NCBI GenBank assembly: GCA_002280875.1
Contig: NCEV01000002.1
Location: 62,001-126,000 of the forward strand
Source: Caulobacter sp. 32-67-35
GTDB taxonomy: Bacteria > Pseudomonadota > Alphaproteobacteria > Caulobacterales > Caulobacteraceae
DNA length: 64,000 bases
Reading direction: 5' to 3'
Part shown: positions 25,877-36,004 of the stretch, in pieces
Position numbering within the stretch: the first letter of the stretch is position 1
Layout: each line of letters opens with the position of its first letter
Program-made: the position numbers and the translations under genes
The notes under the pieces: generated by a model
Told to the model about the DNA's origin: nothing
What the model saw: only the letters and a program-made list of their open reading frames with translations
Database searches by the model: none

Positions 25877-26311
25877 ATGACGAAATCACCGAAGAAGCAG
25901 CGGCTCTCCGTCTATCTCGAGCCTGAGGTCATGAAGGCCCTTTCGGCACATGCCGCGCGGCGCGGCCATTCCCTGTCGCTGGTTGCCGAGGCTGGCATCG
26001 CGTCCTTCCTGTCGCCTGACGCGGCTGAGCGCCAGGAGGCGGCGATCACTAAGCGGCTCGACCAGATCGACCGGCGCATGACCCGCATGGAACGCGACGT
26101 CGGCATCGCCGTCGAAACGCTGGCGATCTTCGTGCGCTTCTGGCTTCAGACGACGCCGGCCTTGCCGGAACCCGCCGCGCAGGCCGCCCGCGCCAAGGCT
26201 GGCGAACGCTACGAGGCGTTCATCGCCGCGCTCGGCCGTCGACTCGCAAACGGGCCGAAGCTGCGGCAGGAAATTTCGGAAGACCTCAGCCCCGCGCGCG
26301 ATGCGGAATAG
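25877..26311 (+). CDS. CopG/RHH-family regulator with coiled-coil tail
   Basis: 144 aa. Residues 7-48 are a ribbon-helix-helix DNA-binding motif (KQRLSVYLEPEVMKALSAHAARRGHSLSLVAEAGI). An amphipathic helix (RLDQIDRRMTRMERDVG) follows. Located between traG and trbB, a standard position in alphaproteobacterial ICEs. May regulate the trb operon or aid relaxosome assembly; both are inference. Gap to trbB (168 bp) likely holds the trb promoter. Confidence 0.8.
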   Translation: MTKSPKKQRLSVYLEPEVMKALSAHAARRGHSLSLVAEAGIASFLSPDAAERQEAAITKRLDQIDRRMTRMERDVGIAVETLAIFVRFWLQTTPALPEPAAQAARAKAGERYEAFIAALGRRLANGPKLRQEISEDLSPARDAE

Positions 26312-26479
26312 TCGCTCACGCAGTCTTCGCAAGTAAATATCACTACCGCCGTTCCCCTGTCTTTGTACGCCACAGTACGACGACCACATTTCGGTTGTTG
26401 TCATGCCCTGAATTCTGCCTCTTCTACTCACCCCGATCCAGGGCCGCACATCGCGGTCCCGCAAGAGAACGGGGACGAC

Positions 26480-27463
26480 GTGGCGGCCACTCACCAGAAA
26501 TCGGAGGCGATCCTTCGCGGCGCGCGCATGCTGCGCACGGCCCTCGGGCCGGCGATCGCCCAGTTTCTGGAAGATCCCGCGATCGTCGAGGTGATGCTCA
26601 ACCCCGATGGGCGGCTCTGGATCGACCGGCTTTCCGAAGGGCTCTCCGATACGGGTGAGCGGCTCTCGCCGGCCGACGGTGAGCGGATCGTTCGCCTCGT
26701 CGCTCACCATGTCGGCGCGGAGGTCCATCCGGGCGCCCCGCGCGTCTCGGCCGAGCTGCCGGAAACGGGAGAGCGGTTCGAGGGACTTTTGCCGCCGGTC
26801 GTCGCCGCCCCGGCCTTCGCTATCCGCAAGCCCGCCGTCGCCGTCTTCACCCTCGACGACTATGTCGCGGCCGGCATCATGGGCGCGGGCCAAGCCGAGG
26901 CGCTGCGGGTCGCTGTCGCCGACCGGCGCAACATCCTCGTCGCCGGTGGCACCTCGACCGGCAAGACCACTCTCACCAATGCACTGCTTGCCGAGGTGTC
27001 AAAGACCTCCGACCGCGTGGTGCTGATCGAGGACACCCGCGAGCTGCAATGCGCGGCGCCGAACCTCGTGGCGATGCGCACGAAGGACGGCGTCGTCTCG
27101 CTCTCGGATCTCGTGCGTTCCTCGCTGCGCCTGCGCCCTGATCGCATTCCGATCGGCGAGGTGCGCGGCGCCGAAGCACTCGATCTGCTCAAGGCCTGGG
27201 GCACCGGCCACCCCGGCGGCATCGGAACGATCCACGCCGGCACCGCCATCGGCGCGCTGCGCCGCCTGGAGCAGCTCATCCAGGAAGCCGTCGTCACGGT
27301 CCCGCGCGCCCTGATCGCCGAGACGATCGATCTTGTCGCGGTCCTGTCGGGCCGCGGCGCCTCGCGCCGGCTCGCCGAGCTCGCCCGCATCGAGGGGCTC
27401 GGCCCCGACGGCGACTACCGCGTCACCCCCGCAAGCCAGCCCCTCACAGGAGATCCATCATGA
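26480..27463 (+). CDS. trbB: TrbB, VirB11-type ATPase
   Basis: 327 aa from GTG 26480 with GGGGA upstream; the longer open frame back to 26363 has no family-like residues. Walker [10 protein letters not shown] near residue 156, the Asp box ILVAG...VLIEDTREL, Walker B-region [15 protein letters not shown] and the His box [12 protein letters not shown] hexameric cytoplasmic ATPase that powers pilus assembly. First gene of the translation-coupled trb operon. Confidence 0.95.
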   Translation: MAATHQKSEAILRGARMLRTALGPAIAQFLEDPAIVEVMLNPDGRLWIDRLSEGLSDTGERLSPADGERIVRLVAHHVGAEVHPGAPRVSAELPETGERFEGLLPPVVAAPAFAIRKPAVAVFTLDDYVAAGIMGAGQAEALRVAVADRRNILVAGGTSTGKTTLTNALLAEVSKTSDRVVLIEDTRELQCAAPNLVAMRTKDGVVSLSDLVRSSLRLRPDRIPIGEVRGAEALDLLKAWGTGHPGGIGTIHAGTAIGALRRLEQLIQEAVVTVPRALIAETIDLVAVLSGRGASRRLAELARIEGLGPDGDYRVTPASQPLTGDPS

Positions 27464-27792
27464 TCCAACATGCCCTGCGTTTCCGCCGCCATATCGCGAC
27501 GGCGGTATCCGTCACCTTCGTCTCGCTCGCGCTCGCGCCCGCCGCCCACGCCTCCGGCTCCTCGATGCCGTGGGAGGCTCCTCTGCAGTCGATCCTCGAA
27601 TCCATCGAGGGACCGGTCGCCAAGATCATCGCCGTGATGATCATCATCATCACCGGTCTGACGCTCGCCTTCGGCGACACGTCGGGCGGCGCGCGTAAGC
27701 TGATCCAGATCGTCTTCGGTCTGTCCATCGCCTTCGCCGCATCCAGCTTCTTTCTGTCGTTCTTCTCATTCGGCGGCGGGGCGCTCGTCTGA
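27460..27792 (+). CDS. trbC: TrbC, pilin precursor
   Basis: 110 aa. Long signal peptide ending near AAHASGS (residues 30-34), then two hydrophobic helices typical of VirB2/TrbC (AKIIAVMIIIITGLTLAFG, IVFGLSIAFAASSFFLSFF). Processed by TraF (20175) and assembled as the mating pilus. Overlaps trbB by four bases. Confidence 0.9.
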   Translation: MIQHALRFRRHIATAVSVTFVSLALAPAAHASGSSMPWEAPLQSILESIEGPVAKIIAVMIIIITGLTLAFGDTSGGARKLIQIVFGLSIAFAASSFFLSFFSFGGGALV

Positions 27793-28073
27793 TGGCCGAC
27801 GGCGCGGACCATGGCGGCGAGCCGCCGGGCTTCTCAGTCCCGGTCCATCGGGCGCTGACCGAGCAGATCCTGCTCGGCGGCGCTCCGCGCTCGATCGCGA
27901 TCCTCAACGGCACGCTCGCCGCCGCGCTCGGGCTTGGCCTCCGCCTCTGGCTAGTCGGCCTGGGGCTCTGGGCCATCGGTCACTTCGCAGCCGTCTGGGC
28001 CGCCAAGCGCGATCCGCAGTTCGTCGAAGTCGTGCGCAAGCACCTGCGCATCCCCGGCCACCTGTCGGTTTGA
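27792..28073 (+). CDS. trbD: TrbD, VirB3-like inner-membrane protein
   Basis: 93 aa, starting on the last base of trbC. The N-terminal FSVPVHRALTEQILLGGAPR is the TrbD signature, followed by a double membrane span (residues 36-72). Works with TrbE at the base of the channel. Confidence 0.9.
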   Translation: MADGADHGGEPPGFSVPVHRALTEQILLGGAPRSIAILNGTLAAALGLGLRLWLVGLGLWAIGHFAAVWAAKRDPQFVEVVRKHLRIPGHLSV

Positions 28074-28085
28074 GGAGCGACGACG

Positions 28086-30542
28086 ATGATGAACCTCGCC
28101 GAATATCGCAACCGCAACACCCGGCTCGCCGACTTCCTCCCCTGGGTCGCGCTGGTCGGCGAAGGCATCGTGCTCAACAAGGACGGCAGCCTGCAGCGCA
28201 CCGCGCGCTTCCGCGGCCCCGACCTCGATAGCGCTGTGCCAGCCGAGCTGGTCGCCGTCGCCGGCCGGCTCAACAATGCCTTCCGTCGCCTTGGCTCTGG
28301 CTGGGCGATCTTCGTCGAAGCGCAACGCCACGGCGCCGCGACCTATCCGGCCAGCATGTTCGCCGACAGCGCGTCCGCCCTGGTCGACGCCGAACGCAAG
28401 GCCGACTTCGAGGAAGCCGGCGCGCATTTTGAGTCTAGCTACTTCGTCACGTTCCTCTATCTGCCGCCAGCCGAGGACGCTGCGCGGGCAGAAACCTGGC
28501 TCTATGAGGGCCGCGATCATGCCGGCGTCGACGCGCACGAGATCCTGCGCGGCTTCGCCGACCGCACCGATCGCATCCTCCAGCTCATCGACGCCTTCAT
28601 GCCGGAATGCGCCTGGCTCGATGACAGCGAGACGCTGACCTATCTGCATTCGACGGTCTCGACGAAGCGGCATCGGGTCCGTGTGCCCGAAACACCGATG
28701 TATCTCGATGCACTGCTGGCCGATCAGCCGCTGACCGGCGGGTTGGAGCCCCGGCTCGGCGACGCGCATATCCGCATCCTCACCATCGTCGGCTTCCCGA
28801 CCGCAACCACGCCGGGCATCCTCGACGAGCTTAACCGCTTGGCATTTCCCTATCGCTGGTCGACGCGGGCCGTGCTGCTCGACAAGACCGACGCCACCAA
28901 ACTGCTGACCAAGATCCGGCGGCAATGGTTTGCCAAGCGCAAATCGATCGCCGCCATCTTGAAGGAGGTGATGACGAACGAGGCCTCCGTCCTCGTGGAC
29001 ACCGATGCGTCAAACAAGGCGGCCGATGCCGACATGGCGTTGCAGGAGCTGGGCGCGGACTATGCCGGCCAGGCCTATGTGACCGCGACGATCACTGTCT
29101 GGGACGATGATCCGCGCATCGCCGCCGAGAAGCTGCGGATGGTCGAGAAGGTCATCCAGGGCCGCGACTTCACCGCGATGCCCGAGACGATCAATGCGGT
29201 GGACGCCTGGCTCGGCTCGCTGCCCGGCCATGTCTACGCCAATGTCCGCCAGCCCCCGATCAACACATTGAATCTCGCCCACATGATCCCGCTTTCGGCG
29301 GTATGGGCGGGACCGGAACGGGACGAGCATCTGGCAGGGCCCCCACTGCTCTTCGGCAAAACCGAAGGCTCGACCCCGTTCCGGCTTTCCATCCATGTTG
29401 GCGACGTCGGCCACACGCTGATCGTCGGGCCGACCGGCGCCGGCAAGTCGGTGCTGCTGGCGCTGATGGCGCTGCAGTTCCGCCGCTACGAACGGTCTCA
29501 GGTGTTCGCCTTCGATTTCGGCGGCTCGATCCGGGCGGCGGCGCTCGCCATGCGCGGCGACTGGCATGATCTCGGCGGCGGGCTCACCGAAGGCGCTGAC
29601 GACAGCGTATCGCTCCAACCGCTGGCCCGGATCGATGACGTCGCCGAACGCGCCTGGGCGGCAGACTGGCTGATCGCGATCCTTGGGCGGGAGAGCGTCC
29701 CCATCACGCCGGAAGTGAAGGAGCATCTCTGGTCGGCGCTGTCCTCGCTCGCCTCCGCGCCGATCGGCGAACGCACGCTGACCGGCCTGTCGGTTCTGCT
29801 CCAGTCGAACGACCTCAAGCAGGCCCTGCGGCCATTCTGCGTCGGCGGCCCCTATGGTCGCCTGCTCGACGCCGAAGCCGAACATCTCGGCGAAGCCTCG
29901 GTCCAAGCGTTCGAGACCGAGGGCCTGATTGGGACCGGCGCTGCCGCTGCCGTCCTCGCCTATCTCTTCCACCGCATCGAAGACCGGCTCGACGGTCGGC
30001 CCACGCTGCTGATCGTCGATGAAGGCTGGCTTGCCCTCGACGATGAAGGGTTCGCGGGACAGCTCCGCGAATGGCTCAAGACGCTGCGCAAGAAGAACGC
30101 CAGCGTCATCTTCGCCACCCAGTCGCTCTCCGACATCGACGGCTCGGTGATCGCGCCCGCCATCATCGAAAGCTGCCAGACCCGCATCCTGCTGCCGAAC
30201 GAGCGCGCGATCGAGCCGCAGATCACCGCGATCTATCGCCGGTTCGGGTTGAACGACCGCCAGATCGAGATCCTGGCGCGGGCCATGCCCAAACGCGACT
30301 ACTACTGCCAGTCGCGGCGCGGCAATCGCCTGTTCGAGCTGGGGCTCTCTGACGTCGCCCTCGCGCTCTGCGCCGCCTCCTCGAAACGGCACCAGGCGCT
30401 GATCGCCGCGGTGCATGCCCGCAGCGGCACCGACGGCTTCCTCCACGAATGGCTCGCTGAGAACCGGCTCGCCTGGGCGGCCGACCTCATCGCCGATCTC
30501 ACCAACGTCATCCCCCAACCTGATCCGGAGGTACGCTCATGA
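28086..30542 (+). CDS. trbE: TrbE, VirB4-type ATPase
   Basis: 818 aa. N-terminal VirB4 domain opening with MNLAEYRNRNTRLADFLPW; Walker A VGPTGAGKSVLLAL near residue 448; Walker B LLIVDEGWLAL near 645; FATQSLSDID follows. The largest energiser of the secretion system, inner-membrane associated. Length and motifs are complete. Confidence 0.95.
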   Translation: MMNLAEYRNRNTRLADFLPWVALVGEGIVLNKDGSLQRTARFRGPDLDSAVPAELVAVAGRLNNAFRRLGSGWAIFVEAQRHGAATYPASMFADSASALVDAERKADFEEAGAHFESSYFVTFLYLPPAEDAARAETWLYEGRDHAGVDAHEILRGFADRTDRILQLIDAFMPECAWLDDSETLTYLHSTVSTKRHRVRVPETPMYLDALLADQPLTGGLEPRLGDAHIRILTIVGFPTATTPGILDELNRLAFPYRWSTRAVLLDKTDATKLLTKIRRQWFAKRKSIAAILKEVMTNEASVLVDTDASNKAADADMALQELGADYAGQAYVTATITVWDDDPRIAAEKLRMVEKVIQGRDFTAMPETINAVDAWLGSLPGHVYANVRQPPINTLNLAHMIPLSAVWAGPERDEHLAGPPLLFGKTEGSTPFRLSIHVGDVGHTLIVGPTGAGKSVLLALMALQFRRYERSQVFAFDFGGSIRAAALAMRGDWHDLGGGLTEGADDSVSLQPLARIDDVAERAWAADWLIAILGRESVPITPEVKEHLWSALSSLASAPIGERTLTGLSVLLQSNDLKQALRPFCVGGPYGRLLDAEAEHLGEASVQAFETEGLIGTGAAAAVLAYLFHRIEDRLDGRPTLLIVDEGWLALDDEGFAGQLREWLKTLRKKNASVIFATQSLSDIDGSVIAPAIIESCQTRILLPNERAIEPQITAIYRRFGLNDRQIEILARAMPKRDYYCQSRRGNRLFELGLSDVALALCAASSKRHQALIAAVHARSGTDGFLHEWLAENRLAWAADLIADLTNVIPQPDPEVRS

Positions 30543-31312
30543 CCCGTTCCGTTCATTCCCGCTCGCGCGTGGGGCGCGTCGCCGCGGTTCTTCTCACCGC
30601 GCCGCTCGCGCTCTCGCCGATCCTCGCCACGCCAGCCGCGGCACAGTGGGTCGTCTATGACCCCACCAACTACGTCCAGAACGTGCTGTCGGCCGCCCGC
30701 GCGCTTGAGCAGATCAACAACCAGATCACCTCGCTTCAGAACGAGGCGACCATGCTGATCAACCAGGCGCGCAACCTAGCGAGCCTGCCCTATTCGTCGC
30801 TCCAGCAACTCCAGCAGTCGGTCCAGCGCACCCAACAGCTTCTGAGCCAGGCACAGCGCATCGCCTACGACGTCCAGAACATCGATCAGGCGTTCCAGAC
30901 CACCTACGGCAACGCCTCAATGTCGGCCTCAGATCAGCAGCTCATCGCCCAGGCGCGCGAGCGCTGGCAAAACACGGTCGGCGGCCTGCAGGACGCGATG
31001 CGGGTGCAGGCCGGCGTCGTCGGCAACATCGACACCAATCGCGCCGAGATGTCCTCGCTGATCGGCCGCAGCCAGGGGGCCACGGGCGCACTGCAGGCGA
31101 CGCAGGCCGGCAACCAGCTCCTCGCGCTTCAGGCGCAGCAGCTCGCCGACCTCACGGCCGTCGTCGCAGCGAACGGCCGCGCACAGGCGCTCTCCGAGGC
31201 GGAACGGGCCGCGGCTGCCGAACAGGGCCGCGAGCAGCGCCGCCGGTTTCTCACCCCCGGCAGCGGCTATCAGGCGGGCAACGCCCGCATGTTCCCGAAT
31301 AGCGGCAATTGA
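30539..31312 (+). CDS. trbJ: TrbJ, VirB5-like minor pilus protein
   Basis: 257 aa, ATGA overlap with trbE. Signal peptide to about residue 34 (ATPAAAQ), then the TrbJ opening VYDPTNYVQNVLSAARALEQINNQ and long Gln-rich helices. A secreted, pilus-tip or adhesion component. Confidence 0.9.
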   Translation: MTRSVHSRSRVGRVAAVLLTAPLALSPILATPAAAQWVVYDPTNYVQNVLSAARALEQINNQITSLQNEATMLINQARNLASLPYSSLQQLQQSVQRTQQLLSQAQRIAYDVQNIDQAFQTTYGNASMSASDQQLIAQARERWQNTVGGLQDAMRVQAGVVGNIDTNRAEMSSLIGRSQGATGALQATQAGNQLLALQAQQLADLTAVVAANGRAQALSEAERAAAAEQGREQRRRFLTPGSGYQAGNARMFPNSGN

Positions 31313-31322
31313 GGGCGCGGCC

Positions 31323-31682
31323 ATGGACGGCAAGATGCTCGCCCGTCTCGGCGCCGTGGTGTTCGTGGCGATCGCGGTTACCGCGACCGCGATCGAGATG
31401 AGCCGGAACGAAGAGCCGGCGGAAAGCTGGGCGTCCTCGCGGCCGAACACGGCTCCATCCGACCCGCTGCGCGACGAGCTGTTCCGCTGCCAGGCACTCG
31501 GCGAAGCCGGGCCGCGTGATCCTGCCTGCCTGCGGGCCTGGGCGGAGAACCGCAACCGCTTTCTCGCCCCCGGCGCTCGACCAGCCGAGCACTTGCCGAA
31601 GGCCGCGCCCGCTCCGCACTCGCCGGCGGAAGCAGCGCCTCACCCCCAGCCAGCTCCGGCCTCGCCGGCCGAGACGCGGTAG
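31323..31682 (+). CDS. TrbK-alt entry-exclusion-like protein
   Basis: 119 aa. Single N-terminal membrane anchor (residues 6-24), then RDELFRCQALGEAGPRDPACLRAWAENRNRFL, the two-cysteine signature of the TrbK-alt family, and a Pro/Ala-rich tail. It replaces IncP TrbK in position. Family name implies exclusion of redundant transfer, which is not experimentally known for this clade as far as I can say. Confidence 0.8.
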   Translation: MDGKMLARLGAVVFVAIAVTATAIEMSRNEEPAESWASSRPNTAPSDPLRDELFRCQALGEAGPRDPACLRAWAENRNRFLAPGARPAEHLPKAAPAPHSPAEAAPHPQPAPASPAETR

Positions 31683-31686
31683 CACC

Positions 31687-33051
31687 ATGGGCAACACCGG
31701 CGTCATCGACCATTTCCTCGAAGTCTTCACCCGCTACATCGATTCCGGGTTCGGCCTGCTGAGCGGCGAAGTCGCCTTCATCGCCACGACGCTGATCGTA
31801 ATCGACGTGACACTGGCCGCGCTCTTCTGGTCGTGGGGCGGCGACGACGACATCTTCGCGAGGCTGGTGAAGAAAACGCTGTTTGTCGGCGTTTTCGCCT
31901 ACATCATCGGCAACTGGAACAATCTCGCCCGTATAGTCTTCGAGAGCTTCGCCGGCCTTGGCCTCAAGGCCAGCGGCACGGGCTTCACAACCGCCGACCT
32001 GCTGCGCCCCGGCAAGGTGGCGCAGACCGGCCTCGATGCCGGCCGCCCGCTCCTGGAATCGATCTCCGGCCTGATGGGCTACTGGTCGTTCTTCGAGAAC
32101 TTCATCCAGATCGCCTGCATGTTCCTGGCTTGGGCGCTGGTGCTGCTCGCCTTTTTCATCCTCGCCATCCAGCTCTTCGTCACGCTCATCGAATTCAAGC
32201 TCACGACGCTCGCCGGCTTCGTGCTGATCCCCTTCGGCCTGTTCGGCAAGTCCGCCTTCATGGCCGAGCGAGTGCTGGGCAACGTCATCTCCTCTGGCAT
32301 CAAGGTGCTCGTGCTCGCCGTCATCATCGGCATCGGCTCGACGCTCTTCTCCGAATTCACCGCCGGCTTCGGCGGCGCGACGCCCTCCATCGACGAGGCG
32401 ATGGCGATCGTGCTCGCCGCGCTGTCGCTGCTCGGCCTCGGCATCTTCGGCCCCGGCATCGCCAGCGGCATCGTCTCGGGCGGCCCGCAGCTCAGCGCCG
32501 GCGCGGCGGTCGGCACGGGCCTCGCCGCAGGCGGCATGGTCGCCGCCGGCGCCGGTGCGGTCGGCGCGGTCGCGTCCGGCGGTGCCGCCCTTGCCGGAGG
32601 TGCCGCTGCCGCCGCCCGCGGCGGCGCCGCGATGGCTGGCGGAGCATCCACGGCCTACAGTCTCGGCGCTGCGGGCCAATCGGGCGCCAGCGGCGTTGCA
32701 TCAGGGCTCGCTGGCGTCGCCCGAGCCGGCGGTAGCGCGGCCGTGTCGCCGCTCCGCCGTGCCGCCTCTCGCGCCACCGACAGCATGCGCTTGAGCTTTG
32801 ATGCCGGCGGTAAGGCCGCGTTCGAAGCCACCGGCGGTTCCTCGACGATGGGTTCGGTCGGCGGTGACGCAGCCGGAGACAGTGGCGGTTCAGCCGCTCC
32901 CTCACCCGCGGCCGGGCCGCCGGACTGGGCGCAGCGCATGCGCCGCTCGCAGCGCATGACCCACGCCGTCCAGGCCACTGCCCACGCCGTCCGCTCAGGC
33001 GACGCCCATGGCGGCGGCTCCTCCGTCAATCTCTCCGAAGGCGACCGCTGA
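31687..33051 (+). CDS. trbL: TrbL, VirB6-like polytopic channel protein
   Basis: 454 aa from ATG 31687. About six membrane spans in residues 25-265, then a long Gly/Ala-rich segment (about 270-400) and a polar C-terminus. TrbL/VirB6 forms the inner-membrane passage for DNA. Its stop overlaps the trbF start. Confidence 0.9.
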   Translation: MGNTGVIDHFLEVFTRYIDSGFGLLSGEVAFIATTLIVIDVTLAALFWSWGGDDDIFARLVKKTLFVGVFAYIIGNWNNLARIVFESFAGLGLKASGTGFTTADLLRPGKVAQTGLDAGRPLLESISGLMGYWSFFENFIQIACMFLAWALVLLAFFILAIQLFVTLIEFKLTTLAGFVLIPFGLFGKSAFMAERVLGNVISSGIKVLVLAVIIGIGSTLFSEFTAGFGGATPSIDEAMAIVLAALSLLGLGIFGPGIASGIVSGGPQLSAGAAVGTGLAAGGMVAAGAGAVGAVASGGAALAGGAAAAARGGAAMAGGASTAYSLGAAGQSGASGVASGLAGVARAGGSAAVSPLRRAASRATDSMRLSFDAGGKAAFEATGGSSTMGSVGGDAAGDSGGSAAPSPAAGPPDWAQRMRRSQRMTHAVQATAHAVRSGDAHGGGSSVNLSEGDR

Positions 33052-33734
33052 TGTTCAAACGACCTTCCACCCACTACGGCAAGGCCGCCGAACCCGAGAC
33101 GCCCTACCAGCGCGCTGCGCAGGTCTGGGACGAGCGCATCGGGGCCTCGCGTGTCCAGGCGAAGAACTGGCGGCTCATGGCGTTCGGCTCGCTGATTCTG
33201 TCGGCCGGCTTCGCCGCCGCCCTGGTCTGGCAATCGGCGCGCGGGACGATCGTTCCCTGGGTGGTGCAGGTGGACCGGCTCGGCCAGGCACAAGCCGTAG
33301 CGCCCGCCGTAGCCGACTATCGCCCGACCGATCCGCAGATCGCCTTCCACCTGGCCCGCTTCATCGAGCAGGTCCGATCGATCCCCGCCGACGCCATCAT
33401 CGTTCGGCAGAACTGGCTGCGGGCCTACGACTTCACGACCGATCGGGGCGCGGCAGCGCTCAATGACTATGCGCGCACCAACGACCCCTTCACCAAAGTC
33501 GGCCGCCAGCAGATCGCCGTCGAGATCTCCAGTGTCATCCGCGCGTCCCCGGACAGCTTCCGCGTCGCCTGGATCGAGCGCCGTTACGAGAATGGCCAGC
33601 TCGCCACGACCGAGCGCTGGACAGCGATCCTGACGATCGTCGTGCAGGTCCCGCGCAACGCCGACCGGCTCAGGGCGAACCCTCTCGGCATCTACGTCAA
33701 CGCCATCAACTGGTCACGGGAGCTTGGTCAATGA
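33051..33734 (+). CDS. trbF: TrbF, VirB8-like protein
   Basis: 227 aa. One membrane span at residues 42-64 and a periplasmic NTF2-like domain (PWVVQVDRLGQAQAVAP, then YARTNDPF, WIERRYENGQL). Shares one base with the trbL stop and overlaps trbG by four bases. Scaffold of the inner-membrane complex. Confidence 0.95.
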   Translation: MFKRPSTHYGKAAEPETPYQRAAQVWDERIGASRVQAKNWRLMAFGSLILSAGFAAALVWQSARGTIVPWVVQVDRLGQAQAVAPAVADYRPTDPQIAFHLARFIEQVRSIPADAIIVRQNWLRAYDFTTDRGAAALNDYARTNDPFTKVGRQQIAVEISSVIRASPDSFRVAWIERRYENGQLATTERWTAILTIVVQVPRNADRLRANPLGIYVNAINWSRELGQ

Positions 33735-34780
33735 AGCCGTCTTTCCGTAAAGCCGGAAACCCGGCTTCGCATATTTCCGCAGTCCCGGCTCTGCGCAGAG
33801 GCGCATTGCCAATCCTGCTGCTCGCGACGTCCGCGCTCACCGGCTGCGCCACCACCAATCCGCCACCTGAGATCTCCTACGACAACGCCGCGCCAGCGGT
33901 GCAGACGGTCGATCCGCCCGCGCCGGTAACCGTCGTCGAGATACCGCGACCGCTGCCGCTGCCCGGGCAAATGCAGCGCGTCGAGCCGTCCCGATCGACA
34001 CCCGAACCGGCGGATCCGACAGCGCGCGTCAATCAGGCGAACGCCGCAGCCCGCATCCAGCCCGTGCGAAACGGCTTCATCAACTCGATGCAGGTCTATC
34101 CGTTCACGCAAGGCGCCCTCTATCAGGTCTACACCGCCGTCGGGCAGATCACCGACATCGCGCTGCAGCCTGGCGAACAGCTCGTCGGCTCCGGACCGGT
34201 CGCAGCCGGCGACACGGTGCGCTGGATCATCGGCGACACGCAGAGCGGCGCCGGGCCGACGTTGCAGGTTCACATCCTGGTCAAGCCGACCCGGCCGGAT
34301 TTGATGACCAACCTCGTCATCAACACCAACCTGCGCACCTACCATATGGAGCTGCGTTCGACCGAGCGGACCTACATGGCCTCGGTCTCCTGGCAGTATC
34401 CGCAGGATCAACTCATCGCACTGCGCAGACAGAACGCCGAGGCCCAGGCCGCACAACCGGTCGCGACCGGCGTCGACCTTTCCAACGTCAACTTCCGCTA
34501 CGCGATCGATGGAGATCGCGCGCCCTGGCGGCCGCTGCGCGCCTTCGACGACGGCCGCCAGGTCTTCATCGAATTCCCGCGCGGCATCGGCCAGGGCGAG
34601 ATGCCGCCGCTCTTTGTCGTCGGCTCCGAGGGCAATACGTCCGAGCTGGTGAACTACCGCGTTCGCGGCCATCACATGATCGTCGATCGGCTCTTCGCCG
34701 CCGCCGAACTGCGCTTTGGCTCCGGTGACCGCCAGAAGCGCGTCCGTATCGTGCGCACCGATGGGAGGCCCGCATCGTGA
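33731..34780 (+). CDS. trbG: TrbG, VirB9-like, with its own lipobox
   Basis: 349 aa. The N terminus ends in a lipobox, LTGC, with the lipidated Cys at residue 39. The VirB9/CagX domain follows (PFTQGALYQVYTAVGQITDIALQPGEQL; C-terminal YRVRGHHMIVDRLF). TrbH, the separate lipoprotein of IncP systems, is missing from this operon, so TrbG may supply the lipid anchor itself. Outer-membrane core component. Confidence 0.9.
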   Translation: MKPSFRKAGNPASHISAVPALRRGALPILLLATSALTGCATTNPPPEISYDNAAPAVQTVDPPAPVTVVEIPRPLPLPGQMQRVEPSRSTPEPADPTARVNQANAAARIQPVRNGFINSMQVYPFTQGALYQVYTAVGQITDIALQPGEQLVGSGPVAAGDTVRWIIGDTQSGAGPTLQVHILVKPTRPDLMTNLVINTNLRTYHMELRSTERTYMASVSWQYPQDQLIALRRQNAEAQAAQPVATGVDLSNVNFRYAIDGDRAPWRPLRAFDDGRQVFIEFPRGIGQGEMPPLFVVGSEGNTSELVNYRVRGHHMIVDRLFAAAELRFGSGDRQKRVRIVRTDGRPAS

Positions 34781-36003
34781 GCGAGTCCGAGCCCCGGAAC
34801 GAAGAAGGGCCGGACGACGAGGCCCGGCCGCTGACCGGCGAGCCTGCCGGTCCCGCGCCAATGCGGCTGCGCGCGGAGCCGCCGCGCGTCACCCGCCTGT
34901 CGCGGAAAGTGCTGGCAGGTCTAGGCCTACTCGCCAGCGTCGGGATCGGCGGCGCGCTCGTCTATGCGCTTCAGACTAGCGATGGCGGTCGTCCGAACGA
35001 GGAACTCTACTCGACCGAGAACCGTCCAACCGCTGACGGCATCGCCGGTCTGCCACGCGATTATAGCGGTGTGCCGCAGCTTGGCCCGCCGCTTCCCGGC
35101 GACCTCGGCCGACCGATGCTCGGCGCGCAGAACAGAGGCCAACCCGTTCCCACGCCGGGCGTGGCCGCTCCCAATCCTGGCCTCAGCGCGGAAGAGCAAC
35201 GCCGGCTCCAAGAATTGGAGTCGGCACGAACCGCGCGCCTGTTCGCCGCGACCGAGACCCGCACGGCCAATCCGGCGCCCGCGGCGCCAACTGGCGCCGT
35301 GGCCCCGGCTATCCCGAATCTCGCTGGGCTCGGTCTCGCACCGCCTCCGGCGACGCCGACGGCCCAGGATCGGCAAAACGCCTTCCTCAACGCCGCCGCC
35401 GATCGGCGCACCGTCGCGCCCGATCGCATCACCGCGCCGGCATCGCCCAATATCCTGCAGGCGGGCGCCGTCATCCCGGCCGCGCTAATCACCGGGATTC
35501 GCTCCGATCTTCCCGGCCAGATCACGGCGCAAGTGACCGAGAACATCTACGACAGCCCGACCGGCCGTATGCTTCTCGTGCCCCAAGGCACGCGGGTCAT
35601 CGGCCAATACGACAACAACGTCCAGTTCGGGCAAAGCCGAGTGCTGCTCGTCTGGAACCGACTGATCTTCCCTAACGGGCGTTCGATTGTTCTCGAGCGC
35701 CAGCCCGGCGCCGACGCCGAGGGCTATGCCGGCCTTCAGGATGGCGTCGATTATCACTGGTGGGATCTCGCCAAGGCGGCGGGCCTGTCAACACTGCTGA
35801 GCATCGGGGCAGAACTCGCCACCAACGACGACCGCCGCCTCATCCAGGCGATCCGCAACGGCGGGCAAGACACGATCAACGATGCCGGTCAGCAGATCGT
35901 TCGCCGCCAATTGAACGTCGCCCCGACCTTGACGATCCGCCCCGGGTTCCCCGTTCGCGTCATCGTTACCCGCGACCTCGTCCTCGAACCCTACGCAGGC
36001 TGA
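34777..36003 (+). CDS. trbI: TrbI, VirB10-like protein
   Basis: 408 aa. A membrane span near residues 48-66, a Pro-rich periplasmic linker (about 90-210) and the VirB10 beta-barrel domain (VIPAALITGIRSDLPGQITAQV; SPTGRMLLVPQGTRVIGQY; FPVRVIVTRDLVL end). Bridges inner and outer membranes. Overlaps trbG by four bases. Confidence 0.95.
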   Translation: MSESEPRNEEGPDDEARPLTGEPAGPAPMRLRAEPPRVTRLSRKVLAGLGLLASVGIGGALVYALQTSDGGRPNEELYSTENRPTADGIAGLPRDYSGVPQLGPPLPGDLGRPMLGAQNRGQPVPTPGVAAPNPGLSAEEQRRLQELESARTARLFAATETRTANPAPAAPTGAVAPAIPNLAGLGLAPPPATPTAQDRQNAFLNAAADRRTVAPDRITAPASPNILQAGAVIPAALITGIRSDLPGQITAQVTENIYDSPTGRMLLVPQGTRVIGQYDNNVQFGQSRVLLVWNRLIFPNGRSIVLERQPGADAEGYAGLQDGVDYHWWDLAKAAGLSTLLSIGAELATNDDRRLIQAIRNGGQDTINDAGQQIVRRQLNVAPTLTIRPGFPVRVIVTRDLVLEPYAG

Positions 36004-36004
36004 C

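Noticed and set aside
26312..26479. TraR-type quorum-sensing box before trbB
   Set aside because: Only a short GTAC-N6-GTAC repeat is present; it does not match an 18-bp tra-box palindrome.
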